Origin: Halichondria panicea
Lineage: Eukaryota > Porifera > Demospongiae > Suberitida > Halichondriidae
Length of the DNA: 64,000 nt
Direction of reading: 5' to 3'
NCBI RefSeq assembly: GCF_963675165.1
Contig: NC_087391.1
Location: 2,313,001 to 2,377,000, forward strand
Within the stretch, counting starts at the first letter, position 1. Each line of letters opens with the position of its first letter. A program made the translations under genes and the position numbers. A model generated the notes under the pieces. It was given only the letters and a program-made list of their open reading frames with translations, searched no databases and was not told the DNA's origin. Of this stretch, positions 1 to 11,500 are shown in pieces.

Positions 1-1470
1 TTTCGGTACATTAACTACGCTCTCCCGATTGCTGCATGGCTATTAACTGCCATCATATCCGGGTGGATTGCTGACACAAAGATTGGAAACTACAAGACAA
101 TAAAGCTCGGACTGATCGTACTTTTCTTAGCAACTATTCTTGATTGTATATTGACACTAACTCAAGTCAATCAGTCAAAGGCATCTTCATGGTACCCAGC
201 GGTCGAGACTTTACCGAAATGCCTCGTATACGTAGGAAATGCTATTGTCATAGTTTCCTCAATTCAGCTGGGTTTGGATCAGATGCCTGATGCTTCCTCT
301 GCAAACATCACTAGCTTTATAGCCTGGTTCACATGTTGTGCTCAAGCTGGAATCCTAGTCTATCAAATAGGAGATAACATAACACAATGTTGTCATGAAA
401 CATATATACAGATGTACATTAAGCCTGCAATAAGCTTGCTATCTGTTTTATGTATGACTATTGCTCTTTGCTTGGATTTCCTTCTCTCTCCAAAATGGAT
501 AACTAAGGAGCCCACATCTTCACGATGCTTCACATTGATATATCAAGTGTTCAAATTTGCTACCAAACACAAAGCTCCCCTCAATCGCAGTTCTCTAACA
601 TACTGGGAGGAAGACATACCTTCTAGAGTAGACCTGGGGAAGTCAAGGTATGGTGGACCGTTCACTACAGAGCAAGTTGAAAATGTAAAAACTGTACTAA
701 AAATGTTCATAGTAGGCTTACCTATGCCCATAATAATGGTATCATATTTTCTTTCCAACTACATCATCCCATACTTCCGAACAAGTGTCCATTACTATTC
801 AAACAACAGTTCAAACTTAACCCAGTGTGCTTCCTACTATTCAAACAACAGTTCAAACTTAATCCAGTGTGCTTCCCTGGATACTGTGACTAGTTTATCA
901 TGGTGGATGATACTCTCCACAATCGTGCATGAAATTGCTGTCTACCCTTTCCTCGTTAAGTGGATCCCTACCATTCTGAAGCGTATCGTAATCGGATCGC
1001 TACTGACATTACTCTTAAACATTACATACCTGGTCATTAGTGCTGTGCAGGTTGCTGATGAGAATAAATCTATTTTCACTGGAATAATCGACACTTTCTG
1101 GATAGAGCTGCTTCACTCCATCATATCAGCACAGATTGTACTGCTACTGTACACAGCAATGCTGGAGTTCGTATGTGCTCAGACTCCACAAAACTTAAAA
1201 GGATTTATGATTGGCTGCATTTGGTGCGTATACCCTTTGACAAACATTCTCGCTGCATTCATATTCTCAATACTAGTTGCAAATTGCACCTAAAAGTACT
1301 GCACAGTGATTTTCTGCTCAATTGCAACGGGATTGTCGCTGATAAGTTCGATATTGATGTGTTTTTTGGCCTACTGGTACAAACAGAGAGTAAGAGACTC
1401 TGACGAAACACAGACACCTTACACTTGGGTGGAGGGAGTGTACAGAAAATACTTTCCGGAAAGTTCGTAG
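1..1470 (+). pseudogene. POT/SLC15-like transporter, 5'-partial, premature stop
   Basis: The frame is open from the window edge, so the true start lies upstream. The product is a multi-pass membrane protein closely matching the complete copy at 7537-9219. It carries the family landmarks LDQMPDASSANITSF and the cytosolic block TYWEEDIPSR...GPFTTEQVENVK, which resemble the proton-coupled oligopeptide transporter (PTR2/SLC15) pattern. A TAA at 1291-1293 replaces the GAC codon of the sister gene. The same frame then stays alignable for another 58 codons to a TAG at 1468-1470, so the last membrane segment and cytosolic tail are lost. A 42-bp in-frame tandem duplication (793-876) doubles a Asn/Ser-rich extracellular stretch. 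No introns are seen. It may be a pseudogene, a truncated allele or a shortened functional protein; substrate unknown. Confidence 0.6.
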
Positions 1471-1745
1471 ACATACCCGGTAGTTTTCTATACTTAGCGA
1501 ATATAATTATGAATCGTGTGAAAAAATGCAATGCAGGTCGTAAGTGTGAAATCACGAATGTATAATAATTATTATGATAATAATTTATTTATAAGTATAT
1601 AACAAAGTGTGAAAGAAAGTAAAAACAACACACGTAAATTCCGAGGGGCAAAATATTCGTGGTTGAACACAACGAAATTTACCTGCAGTGCAAACAGTAA
1701 CCAGCCCCTAAAATGACCCACTATACAGTAAGTGAAAAATTTTTA

Positions 1746-1939
1746 TTGTATAGCGGGTATATTTCGAGGGTATAAATGTTTGTGGTTTTCGCGGATTAGG
1801 CATTAACCGCGAATTTAAATATTGCATGCATGCATGCTGCAAAAAGGGCGCTATTCCACGAAAATTAAATCCGCAAAAACCTTTCTAAAGGCATTTCCGC
1901 GAAAATTTTATACCCTCGAAATATATACCCGCTATACAG
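1746..1939. mobile_element. MITE, TA-flanked, TIR CTGTATAGCGGGTATA type
   Basis: The ends are inverted copies: the left reads TTGTATAGCGGGTATATTTC and the right reads as its complement, continuing into GAGGGTATAAA. TA dinucleotides at 1744-1745 and 1940-1941 fit a Tc1/mariner-type target-site duplication. There is no coding capacity. Confidence 0.75.
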
Positions 1940-2133
1940 TATAGTGCATATGAAATCACAATAGGCCCTGATAAATTATGCTCGAAATAATTTAGCATAA
2001 TACTGAGGTGGGAATAATAGGAATCAATGTCGATTTTAAGTTTTGCACGTCGTCATGGCAAAAAAATGGCTAAAGGTGAGAATATATTATGTATCAGTTC
2101 AAGTCAGCAAGATAACACTGAGAATCGTGATTA

Positions 2134-2329
2134 CCATTATAGCTCTGGTAATTTTCGTAGGGAAAAATATTCGTGGTTGAAGCTCTGACCACAAATATTT
2201 TACCCACGAATGAAGCGACCTGCCACCTTTACCTGCAGTGCAAGCAGCAACCACGAAAATAGTATCCACGAAGTGACTAAATATTGCTCAACCACAAATG
2301 TTTTGCCCCGAAAATTACCTGCTATACAG
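2134..2329. mobile_element. MITE, TA-flanked, GGTAATTTTCG type
   Basis: The inverted ends share TATAGC..GGTAATTTTCG. The interior repeats ATTCGTGGTTG and its complement CAACCACGAAAAT. The copy at 24193-24390 has the same interior, including TTTACCTGCAGTGCAAGC. It is flanked by TA on the right; the left end is degraded. Confidence 0.65.
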
Positions 2330-2448
2330 TATATTAATTGGAAGGTGCAACTGTAAGTGATTATTGTAATCAGCGTAAGTGCCACTTTATTAATAGGACC
2401 TTCAGTACGGCCTGGGATCGAAGCTACATAATCTCCTCGCTTATGAAC

Positions 2449-2508
2449 TAGTCTCGCGGGCTATACTTTGAAAACTGAACAGTTTACGAAGTATAGCCCG
2501 AGAGACTA
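2449..2508. repeat. Short inverted repeat (hairpin)
   Basis: TAGTCTCGCGGGCTATACTT at the left pairs almost perfectly with AAGTATAGCCCGAGAGACTA at the right around a short loop. It lies just 3' of the ABCD4-like stop codon and could be a tiny foldback element. Function unknown. Confidence 0.55.
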
Positions 2509-2596
2509 AGTTAAATTGTAATTAATGAGATTCATTGTTGGATTGAACAAAAAATAAAAAACGAAATCACAGCTTACTACACGAGATTGGTATGGT

Positions 2597-5500
2597 TTAC
2601 TTATACGATTCTTGCATGGTCCACAAGCCATCAATTTGTACGGTCAGTATTTGGTGGTGGAACTGCAGAGAGAGAGAGAGAGAGAGACGAGAGACGATAA
2701 AATCTCTAGTAGCTAATTAATTGTTGATCAAAAACGGTCTGCAAGTTGTAAGGGGAAAGTTGTAAGGGGACAATATCTTGTACTAGTTGAGTACTCGAGT
2801 CTTTACTGACCTGCTTGAGAGAGGACCTGTGCCCCACACTCAGCAATGTGATGTTGAGGCTCTTTAGGGTGGAGTAGAACAGACCTTCTGTCTCCTCACT
2901 CAGAGCAGAAGTGGCCTCGTCCAAAACTACATTAATTGGAAAAAAAAACTTTCTACGGGCTAAATTTTGAGAATAAATCATTATCATTATCAAACTGCAT
3001 GGGCCGTTCAGTGCATGAGGTCTACACAACACTCACAGGCAAATGGCGGCTGGTGATAAAACAATCGAGCGAAAGAGATCCTTTGAGCTTCACCGGGGGA
3101 AACGATGTCATACCTATAGTACATTAATTGTGAAATATGAGCACAGATCATGGGCAAGTTGATATCATTGATGTGAATTCATACAAAATCACTACACATA
3201 CAAACTAATGATTACTAATGGCATAGGAAATCAACACAGCATGAACTATAATTATGTTGTTGTACATGTACAATGTCGTGTATATAGTCATGTTCCCCTA
3301 CTTCCCACAGTAGGAATTACAGTGAGGTTTCTCCTACTAAGAGAAACCATGATAATTGTTATCTCACCAGTTCTCTGCCACAGTAGCTGCAGCACCACCA
3401 AGCCTGTTCCGCAGCTGTGCCTGTAACCATAGATATGACCATGTGGAGTCTGTGCAAACCACACCATTGTGTACTGGAATGCCTACATGCATGTGTTGGG
3501 TCACTATCTACCACTATGATAATTATTGTATGAAGGCTGCACTTTGCTAACAAGGGTATGCAATATCTTACCAAGCCTGCCATTTCAATTGCCTCATCGA
3601 TATTGTCTTTTGTGTACCCTGCAGAAGGGAATGGATTATTTCATTATAGAGTGAGCCAATGGCTAGTTGAAACATGGTGAGACCACAATACACAGAGCTG
3701 AGACTGTATTTACACACACAAACGAGTATAGCCACAGCTGACCCAGGATACCATAACAAACTTGTGTGTTACTAAAAAGAAACTGCATGTGCATGATATG
3801 GTCATTGTCCAGCCATGTTGATATGGCTTCCCATACTATGGAAGGGCAGCTAAAGTACTGTAGCTAGAATTGAGCTAGAAAAATTGAACCCACATAATAT
3901 TAATGATCATGAAGTATTGTACACTCAAATTTCAACAATAATTATGTTTAACAGTCATCACTCATGTACCCTTAGCAACCATAATTTTGTTAAAATGGAG
4001 GAATGCTGAATGGAGGCTGCACAACCCAGTAACTATATGACTATGTACTTGTCAGTTGGGCAATAATTTGGTGCTTACCTAATCTGGGTGAGTGGTCTTC
4101 AGTTTCCTCTTTAGGGGACTCAGGATAAGCAATCTGTAGCAGTGAACAAAAGTAGGCCTAAAGGTGCTATTCAGTATTGTGTTTACTTTATCTACTTTAA
4201 TCTGCGCTATGAGATCACCTAGCAACAAGAGATAAGAAATCACACAGAAACATAAACAGTAGTGCAGACTGATAGTAAATGACTCGCTCTTAAAAGGAAA
4301 CATGCCTGTCTCTTGATCTTAACAGTTTGCGTAACTGTATTAGCGCAATCAAGAAGTGAACATGGAAAGTAATCTGTAACAGAAACAATTATCTTCCCAT
4401 TCAGGCCCTGTTTATACTTGTCACGTTCTACTCAGTGCTCATTCACATGCATGCATGGTGTCCCAGCTGCAGTTAGTGTAATGGTCAGACTCACTCAAGA
4501 GGCCTGGTATTATAAATTAGGATAAGTTGTACCTGGCTAGCCAGAGAGCCGGAGGTGAGGTATGTCTTCTGAGGTAAGAACATCACATAATGATGGCTCC
4601 CATCACAGCACAACTGAGCAAACCCAGTAACCGGTTTCCATAGTTTCCTTAACACCCTCAACAATGCAGTTTTACCAGTGCCTGGAATGCAGAGGTATAA
4701 TTACACATGTGGTAAGCATCTCCTCACCAACAAGTCACTAACCTGTTTCTCCAAGAATGAGTATATTGCATCCCTTTGTAAAGTTGAAACTTAAATCTAC
4801 ATGGGTGATGATGGACGTTGTTGTGCATGGAGCAAAATACAGCGGTTCATATAATTATTACGTTACCACTGCACCAAATTGACAGTGTTCATGCATGCAA
4901 TAACATGCCTTGTGCTAGGGTGTGTTTGGAGTGAGGGGGTGATAGTGTAAGGTTGTTCACTACAGCGACAGTCTCTAGACAAGCCGGAGACACTTTGGGC
5001 AGCAGGGGCGGAGCTGAGCCGGGAAGTGACAGCTGGCAATCGCTGTGGGTAACAAGATCACTATATATTACGCTCAGTGAACAAGACACATGAAGCAACC
5101 TAGGAATGACACCAAAACTTTCCTGCTGCAATACTATTATAGTCACCTTGGCTGTGACTTGTTTGCCATGCCCTCTAGTCCGCCTGACTCCTCCTCCTTG
5201 TCACCAGAGCCACACCTCTTCTTATCCTCTCGCTCCATTTCCTTCAACACCTCTATTAGCTCTCCCAGCCTGCAGAGACAGGACAGCTTATAATATTTCA
5301 TTAATTAATTATACTACGACATGCACAACATTCATGCTACAATAGTCACAAGTACATGTTCAAGAGCTTAATTCTCCTTAATGTACGTGCGTATATAAGG
5401 GATACAGTGGTAAACCTCACAAGCAGCTCCACTGTTAATCCATTAATTAAATCGTGGATAGAAAGAAGACTGAAACACTGAAACAGTGATGCTTTTTGTA

Positions 5501-8500
5501 CATCAACTGTTGCTATAAACATCGACTGTTTTTATAAGATTGACTTTCATACAGATCAAGACTACTACTATAAACATCAACAATTTTAGCTTTGACACAA
5601 ACAGGACGTTACGAAAGCTCCAATTTATCATTGACTAGGATTAAGTACCTGTGAGTGAATCCTGCAACCTCTGCAAATGAAACAGCTGTGTCCACAAGCT
5701 TTGAAAATCCATTAAGTAGGTAGAGTGAGAAGAAGGAGTTCTGCAAAGCGAACAATTAATTACAAGTTGCACTTTGTATCCAGTCATTCGAGAGTATGTG
5801 GAATTCATTTTCAATAGGCCAATTGAACGAGCAGTTCAAGCATTTCTTTAATCTAGAGACGAACACACATGCACATGACCTACGGTTACCAAATGCTCCT
5901 GGCGCATGTGCACTGAGGCATAATTAATAACAGAGCAGGTTGGGAATGTAACCACCTCACCATGCTGACACTGCTGGCCAGGTCAGAAGCACTCATGTTG
6001 TCATACTTGCCCATGAAGACAGCCACACCAATGAGAGAGTAACTGATGACAGTGCTGGCATAGTCGAACATAAACACTGAGACTGTAGATAGATGAAATA
6101 GAATGAGTGTTTTTAACAAACAAGTATCCAAATAATGACATTGCATTGACTATGTAGTCATAAGCTGTGCAGATGCATACCTCATTTCAATATACAACTT
6201 ACAGTTGAGAGGGAATTGCCAGTGCACTGATTTCAGTTGGGTCTTCAGCAGTACCTGTGAGATGCGAAAACATAAGAGCCGCTAATTAAAGTAATATTAT
6301 AGCTATACATACTCTGAGCAGTTTGTTAGCTTTCTCTCTCTCATTTTCTCCTCCTCTGATGGGGAGGAAGGAGAGTTAGTTAGTGAGCACAGCTATATAG
6401 TCTGACACACACTGACTTACTGGTAGAAAGCAATGGCCTCCGCATTTGCTCTCACTTGAGTGTGGTGGAACCTGCACGTATACAAAAGATAGCAAGAACA
6501 TTCTGTATGTAGGTGGGAGGTCATACAGTTGCAACTTGTAACAGCTTCACCATTTTAAGGATAATTATAGACTCTCAAGGCTTAGTACATTATAGTACAT
6601 TATACGTTAACTTAGAATGGCTTGTAATGAAAAAAAAGAACAGAGATGTCTCCCAGGGCTCACCGGAAATCTCCCTCCTTCCTTTCCTGCTGGAAGATGA
6701 CACTGACTATGGGACTCATGATGAATTTGTTGATGAGTGTGCTCAGAGCAAAGAACAAGTAGACACCCAACACCCCGTACCAACCCAGTCTGTATGGTCA
6801 GTTGATAAAAAGTACTAAGTACGTAAACATTATCGACAAAAGGTAGATACGTCCCAGCATATACACAATAGCTCATCATGCACCACACAGTGCAAGTATA
6901 TAGGGGAGAAGGTACTATTATAAATGAACTAAAAAAATATGTACAATCTTTTAATTATTGTATACAGCTTACCCAACAAACGTTCTGTAGGAGTAGTAAA
7001 CAATGAGAAAGGGTTGTATTATGATCTTGGGTAACAGTTGACTGATCTGGTTACAGAACCTGTCCACATCCTGAGTGATTCGCTGATCCCTGCAAAACAA
7101 AAAGGATTTTTTGAATTCAGCAAATTTAGTAACACACACCACCATCCATAACGATAATAATTAGTTAGACACTTACTTAATCAAAATTGTATACTGAAGT
7201 GCTGTTTCGATACAATAGTAACTTACGGGTTGTCTATTCTCTGATCAGTGGTGTTGAGGATGTAGTAAGTGATTCCGGAGAAATAGCGGGCATGGAGGTA
7301 TCGAGTGATGGTAGCCCTCCAGCGAACATACACCAGACCTGCCACAAGCTCACCACCACTTTTGCACTGTGTGTAGATGCATGTAGGCGTGGTGTATGTC
7401 GTCTTTATGGTATCAGTGCATGCATGCATTTTATGTGTTAAACAATATTCATAGTTTTTACAAAGCACAATGGAACAACTAATTTGGTTTTAACATGTGA
7501 CTTAAATAGAACAGAGACAAAGTGCACAGACAAAACATGTCGTCAAAGATGAAGGAGCGTTCTATTTTGATCAACAGTACAACTGACAAGTTAGCTCTGT
7601 CATCGAGACAATGCTGCAGGTTGAGCTATAAACCAAGACGAGTGTCCTCAAAGGGAGCTGTGCTTGTGCTGATATGGATAGTGTTGGTAAATTCAGGAAC
7701 TGGCTCACCGCAAACAAATCAACGAACACTGGTCTCGATTATTGTGGACAGTTCGAATGGAACTCTAACTGCACTTCAGTGTATTAAATATGCTCTCCCG
7801 ATTGCTGCATGGCTATTAACTGCCATCATATCCGGGTGGATTGCTGACACCAAGCTTGGAAACTACAAGACAGTAAAGCTCGGACTGATCGTACTTTTTT
7901 TAGCAGCTATTCTTGATTGCATATTGACACTAACTCAAGTCAATCAGTCAACGGCATCTTCATGGTACCCAACGGTCGAGACTTTACCGATATGCCTCAA
8001 ATACATAGGAAATGCTATTGTCATAGTTTCCTCAATTCAGCTGGGTTTGGATCAGATGCCCGATGCTTCCTCTGCAAACATCACTAGCTTTATAGCCTGG
8101 TTCGTGTGTTCTGCTCAAGCTGGAATCTTAGTCTATCAAGTAGGAGGTAACTTTACACAAAATTACTGCCCGCTCCACCATGAAACGTACGTTAAGCCTA
8201 CAATAAGCTTGCTATCTGTTTTATGTATGGCTATTGCTCTTTGCTTCGATTTCCTTCTCTCTCCAAAATGGATAACTAAGGAGCCCCCATCTTCACGATG
8301 CTTCACATTGATATACCAAGTGTTGAGATTTGCTACCAAGCACAAGGCTCCCCTTAATCGCAGTTCTCTCACATACTGGGAGGAAGACATACCTTCTAGA
8401 CTAGATCTTGGCAAGTCAAGGTACGGTGGACCGTTCACTACAGAGCAAGTTGAAGATGTGAAAACTACACTAAAAATGCTCATAGTAAGCATACCTATGT

Positions 8501-11500
8501 CCATAATAGTGGTATCGTACTTTCTTTCCAACTACATCATCCCATATATATACTTGCAAATAACTGTCAGTGACTATTCAAACAACAGTTTAAACTTAAC
8601 CACGTGTGCTCGCACTTCTCTTAAGGAGACTGTGACTAGTTTATCATGGTGGATGATACTCTCAACACTCGTGCATGAAATTGTTGTCTACCCTTTCCTC
8701 GTCAAGTGGATCCCTTCCATTCTGAAGCGTATCGTAATCGGATCGCTACTGACATTACTCTTAAACATTATATACCTGGTTATTAGTGCTGTGCAGGTTG
8801 CTAGTGGGAATAAATCTATTTTCACTGGAATTGACATTTTTTGGATAGAGCTGCTTCACTCCATCATATCGGCACAGATTGTACTGCTACTGTACACAGC
8901 AATGCTGGAGTTCGTATGTGCTCAGACTCCACATAATTTAAAAGGATTTGTGATTGGCTACACTTGGTGCACGTACTCTCTGGCAAGCATTCTCGCTGCA
9001 GTCACATTCTCAATACTAGTTGCAAACTGCACCGACAAGTACTGCACAGTGATTTTCTGCTCTATTGTAACGGGAATGTCGCTGATAGGTTTGATATTGA
9101 TGTGCCTTTTGGCCTACTGGTACAAACAGAGAGTAAGAGACTCTGACGAAACACAGACACCTTACACTTGGGTAGAGGGAGTGTACAGAAAATACTTCCC
9201 AGAAAGTTCGTCGACATAGGTTTGTTATAATTACTTTTTTTTTTAACAGAAATATTATGTATCGAATGGAAAATTGCAATGCAAGTCCTCAAGTCCCTAA
9301 GTGTGACATACATCACGCGTGTGTGGTCTGTATATTATTTATTCTGTTTATTATAATTTTTAATACATAAGCAACATTAAAAACAAACCCATAATTAAAT
9401 TAATGCGAAAATGTTTGCTTAGTGCATGAAATCATGTCATGCATAAATATTTAACGTATAGATCTAGATATACATACTCACAATGCATACAGATGTGATG
9501 ATAACTGCCATTTTCCAAAGTGCTTCCTTGAAGATGTCTATATTCTTGGAGGTGAGGGCCAAGTAGAACTTGCTTGGAATTATTCCCATCTGATAGTAGT
9601 TGTACTCTTCTGTGATGGTGAAATCAGAGTGAAAGTTTGTAATAGAAGCCGCCCTCTAAAATAGCCCTGTTCCATTAACTCGTGCAGTAGACTCGCAAGC
9701 CACTCCCTTTTCTCTGATTGGACGGGGGCGGGAGAAAAGGGACTGGTGACTCTGGGACACATTTTGTGTCTCTACCAGAATTTGGGTAGAGATTATTCAT
9801 TGATTTTTCCACGTGATCCAAAAATTGCGTGAGGTTAAGTAGAATTGCGTAGCCTGCAAAAGTGATCGCGGGCTTCTTAGCAACAGTTTAAGAATGGATG
9901 CTAGTGCTAGAAAAGAGAAGATGATGGAGTAATAACATCATCAGGCATTCAGCTAGGATATAGTCATCTAAGACACCAGCAGAGATTAGCTTGTTTTAGT
10001 TTTATGTGATGAGAACTGGCAGCCGAAAGTCATTGGTTGCCTAAAGCTTTTAATAACCTGTACAATACAAGACAGATAATGGCAGAGGGCAGCAGTTGAA
10101 TTGAGAGTAGTCAGACTTGTACAAGCTGTCTTAAATCCCTGCCACTCCTCGGTTCAAAGAAGGACTGCCAAGATTTCTACGTTCATCAGCTGTTCCATGC
10201 TAATCCACAAGTTGTGGCACAACAGACACTGGTACAAGGATCTATAAAATCAAAAGGCTGGCTAGATAGATCTGTATACTTGTCTTCTGTGTGTCTTTAG
10301 CTTTTGACGCATCAGAATAAATTGGATAATCTGCACGTGACATTAATATTTAATAGCATTCCTGATTTACACAGAGCTGTAGCCCAGAGTCACCAGTCCC
10401 TTTTCTCCCGCCCCCGTCCAATCAGAGAAAAGGGAGTGGCTTGCGAGTCTACTCGTGCAGCGCGCAGAGCTAGAGACAGGGGGTACACGTACACGTACAC
10501 AAAGTCCTAAACAAGTTACTAGCTAGCTACTTACTCAATACTGATACACACCATGCCAACCCTTGCAGAGATCAAGGACAAGTTGAAGGGGGTGAGAAAC
10601 TTTTTAGTTTTGCTCTGACTTCCCTAGCTAGCTAGAATCATATATATCTAGTGTCTATAACAATTATTATCATAATATTATTCCACCCCACAGTACAAGA
10701 ATAAGGACAGGACTGCTGAGCATATGTTGGAAGTGTTTAGAAACTTTCCACACCTCAAAATAGCCAAGCCAACAGGCCGTACGTGAGCCGGATTTACTAC
10801 TGACTGTTAACGTACACGTAGCACTCGTTAATATCTATTTAGCACTGCAGTCTCTTGCATGACAGTTTTTGTTACTGTCCTTAACAGCCCTAGCCCTGGG
10901 GACTGGTATCAAGTTGCTAAGTGCTGTATTAAATATGGGTCTGTAAACTATTGTGTACTATAAGCATCGATGTAAATTATGTATACCTGCTGTGACGTCA
11001 TACCGTATTAAAGCTAACATTCCGTTAAATAATGGAGCTATGGTTGAATTATCATCTTTTCCCTTATGCAGCCCCAACCTGTGCAGCGGAGGCTATGTTG
11101 ATTGACAAGTGTTTGTCGCTGAATGGAACCGTCCCTGTGCACATTAGTGGTGAGTAGCATTAGTTTGTCCACCATGCTTTCCCAAGCTTCTCTCAGCTCA
11201 GCTAGTGTTGTTGTTGTTGCAGCGTTGTCATAGTTTTGTAGGCTGGAGGCAGCTGCATTATAATTATCTAGGACTGTAGTAAATACTCTTACTACCAGCC
11301 TTATCTCTCTTTGTGGCTACATACTTTCACTTTGGGGATTGTGTTGCATGTACCGTCATATGTATGGTTTCCTTGGTTTAAAAGCAGCTACTGTATATAC
11401 ATGTACATGTACTTCCTACCGCTGACTACATGTACTTAAATTGTGTACATTAATGACTGTTGCTATTTTGTGTGTTCTTTAGGTCACCAATACTTCATCC

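Larger units (their letters stand above)
1471..2596. other. Intergenic, mostly MITE-derived sequence
   Basis: No coding sequence is supported between the transporter copy and the 3' end of the ABCD4-like gene. The stretch holds two MITE-like elements (listed separately), a degraded piece of the same family near 1637-1690, a short perfect-stem hairpin, and at 2411-2426 a remnant resembling the end of the MULE-like element at 48370-48948. Confidence 0.6.
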
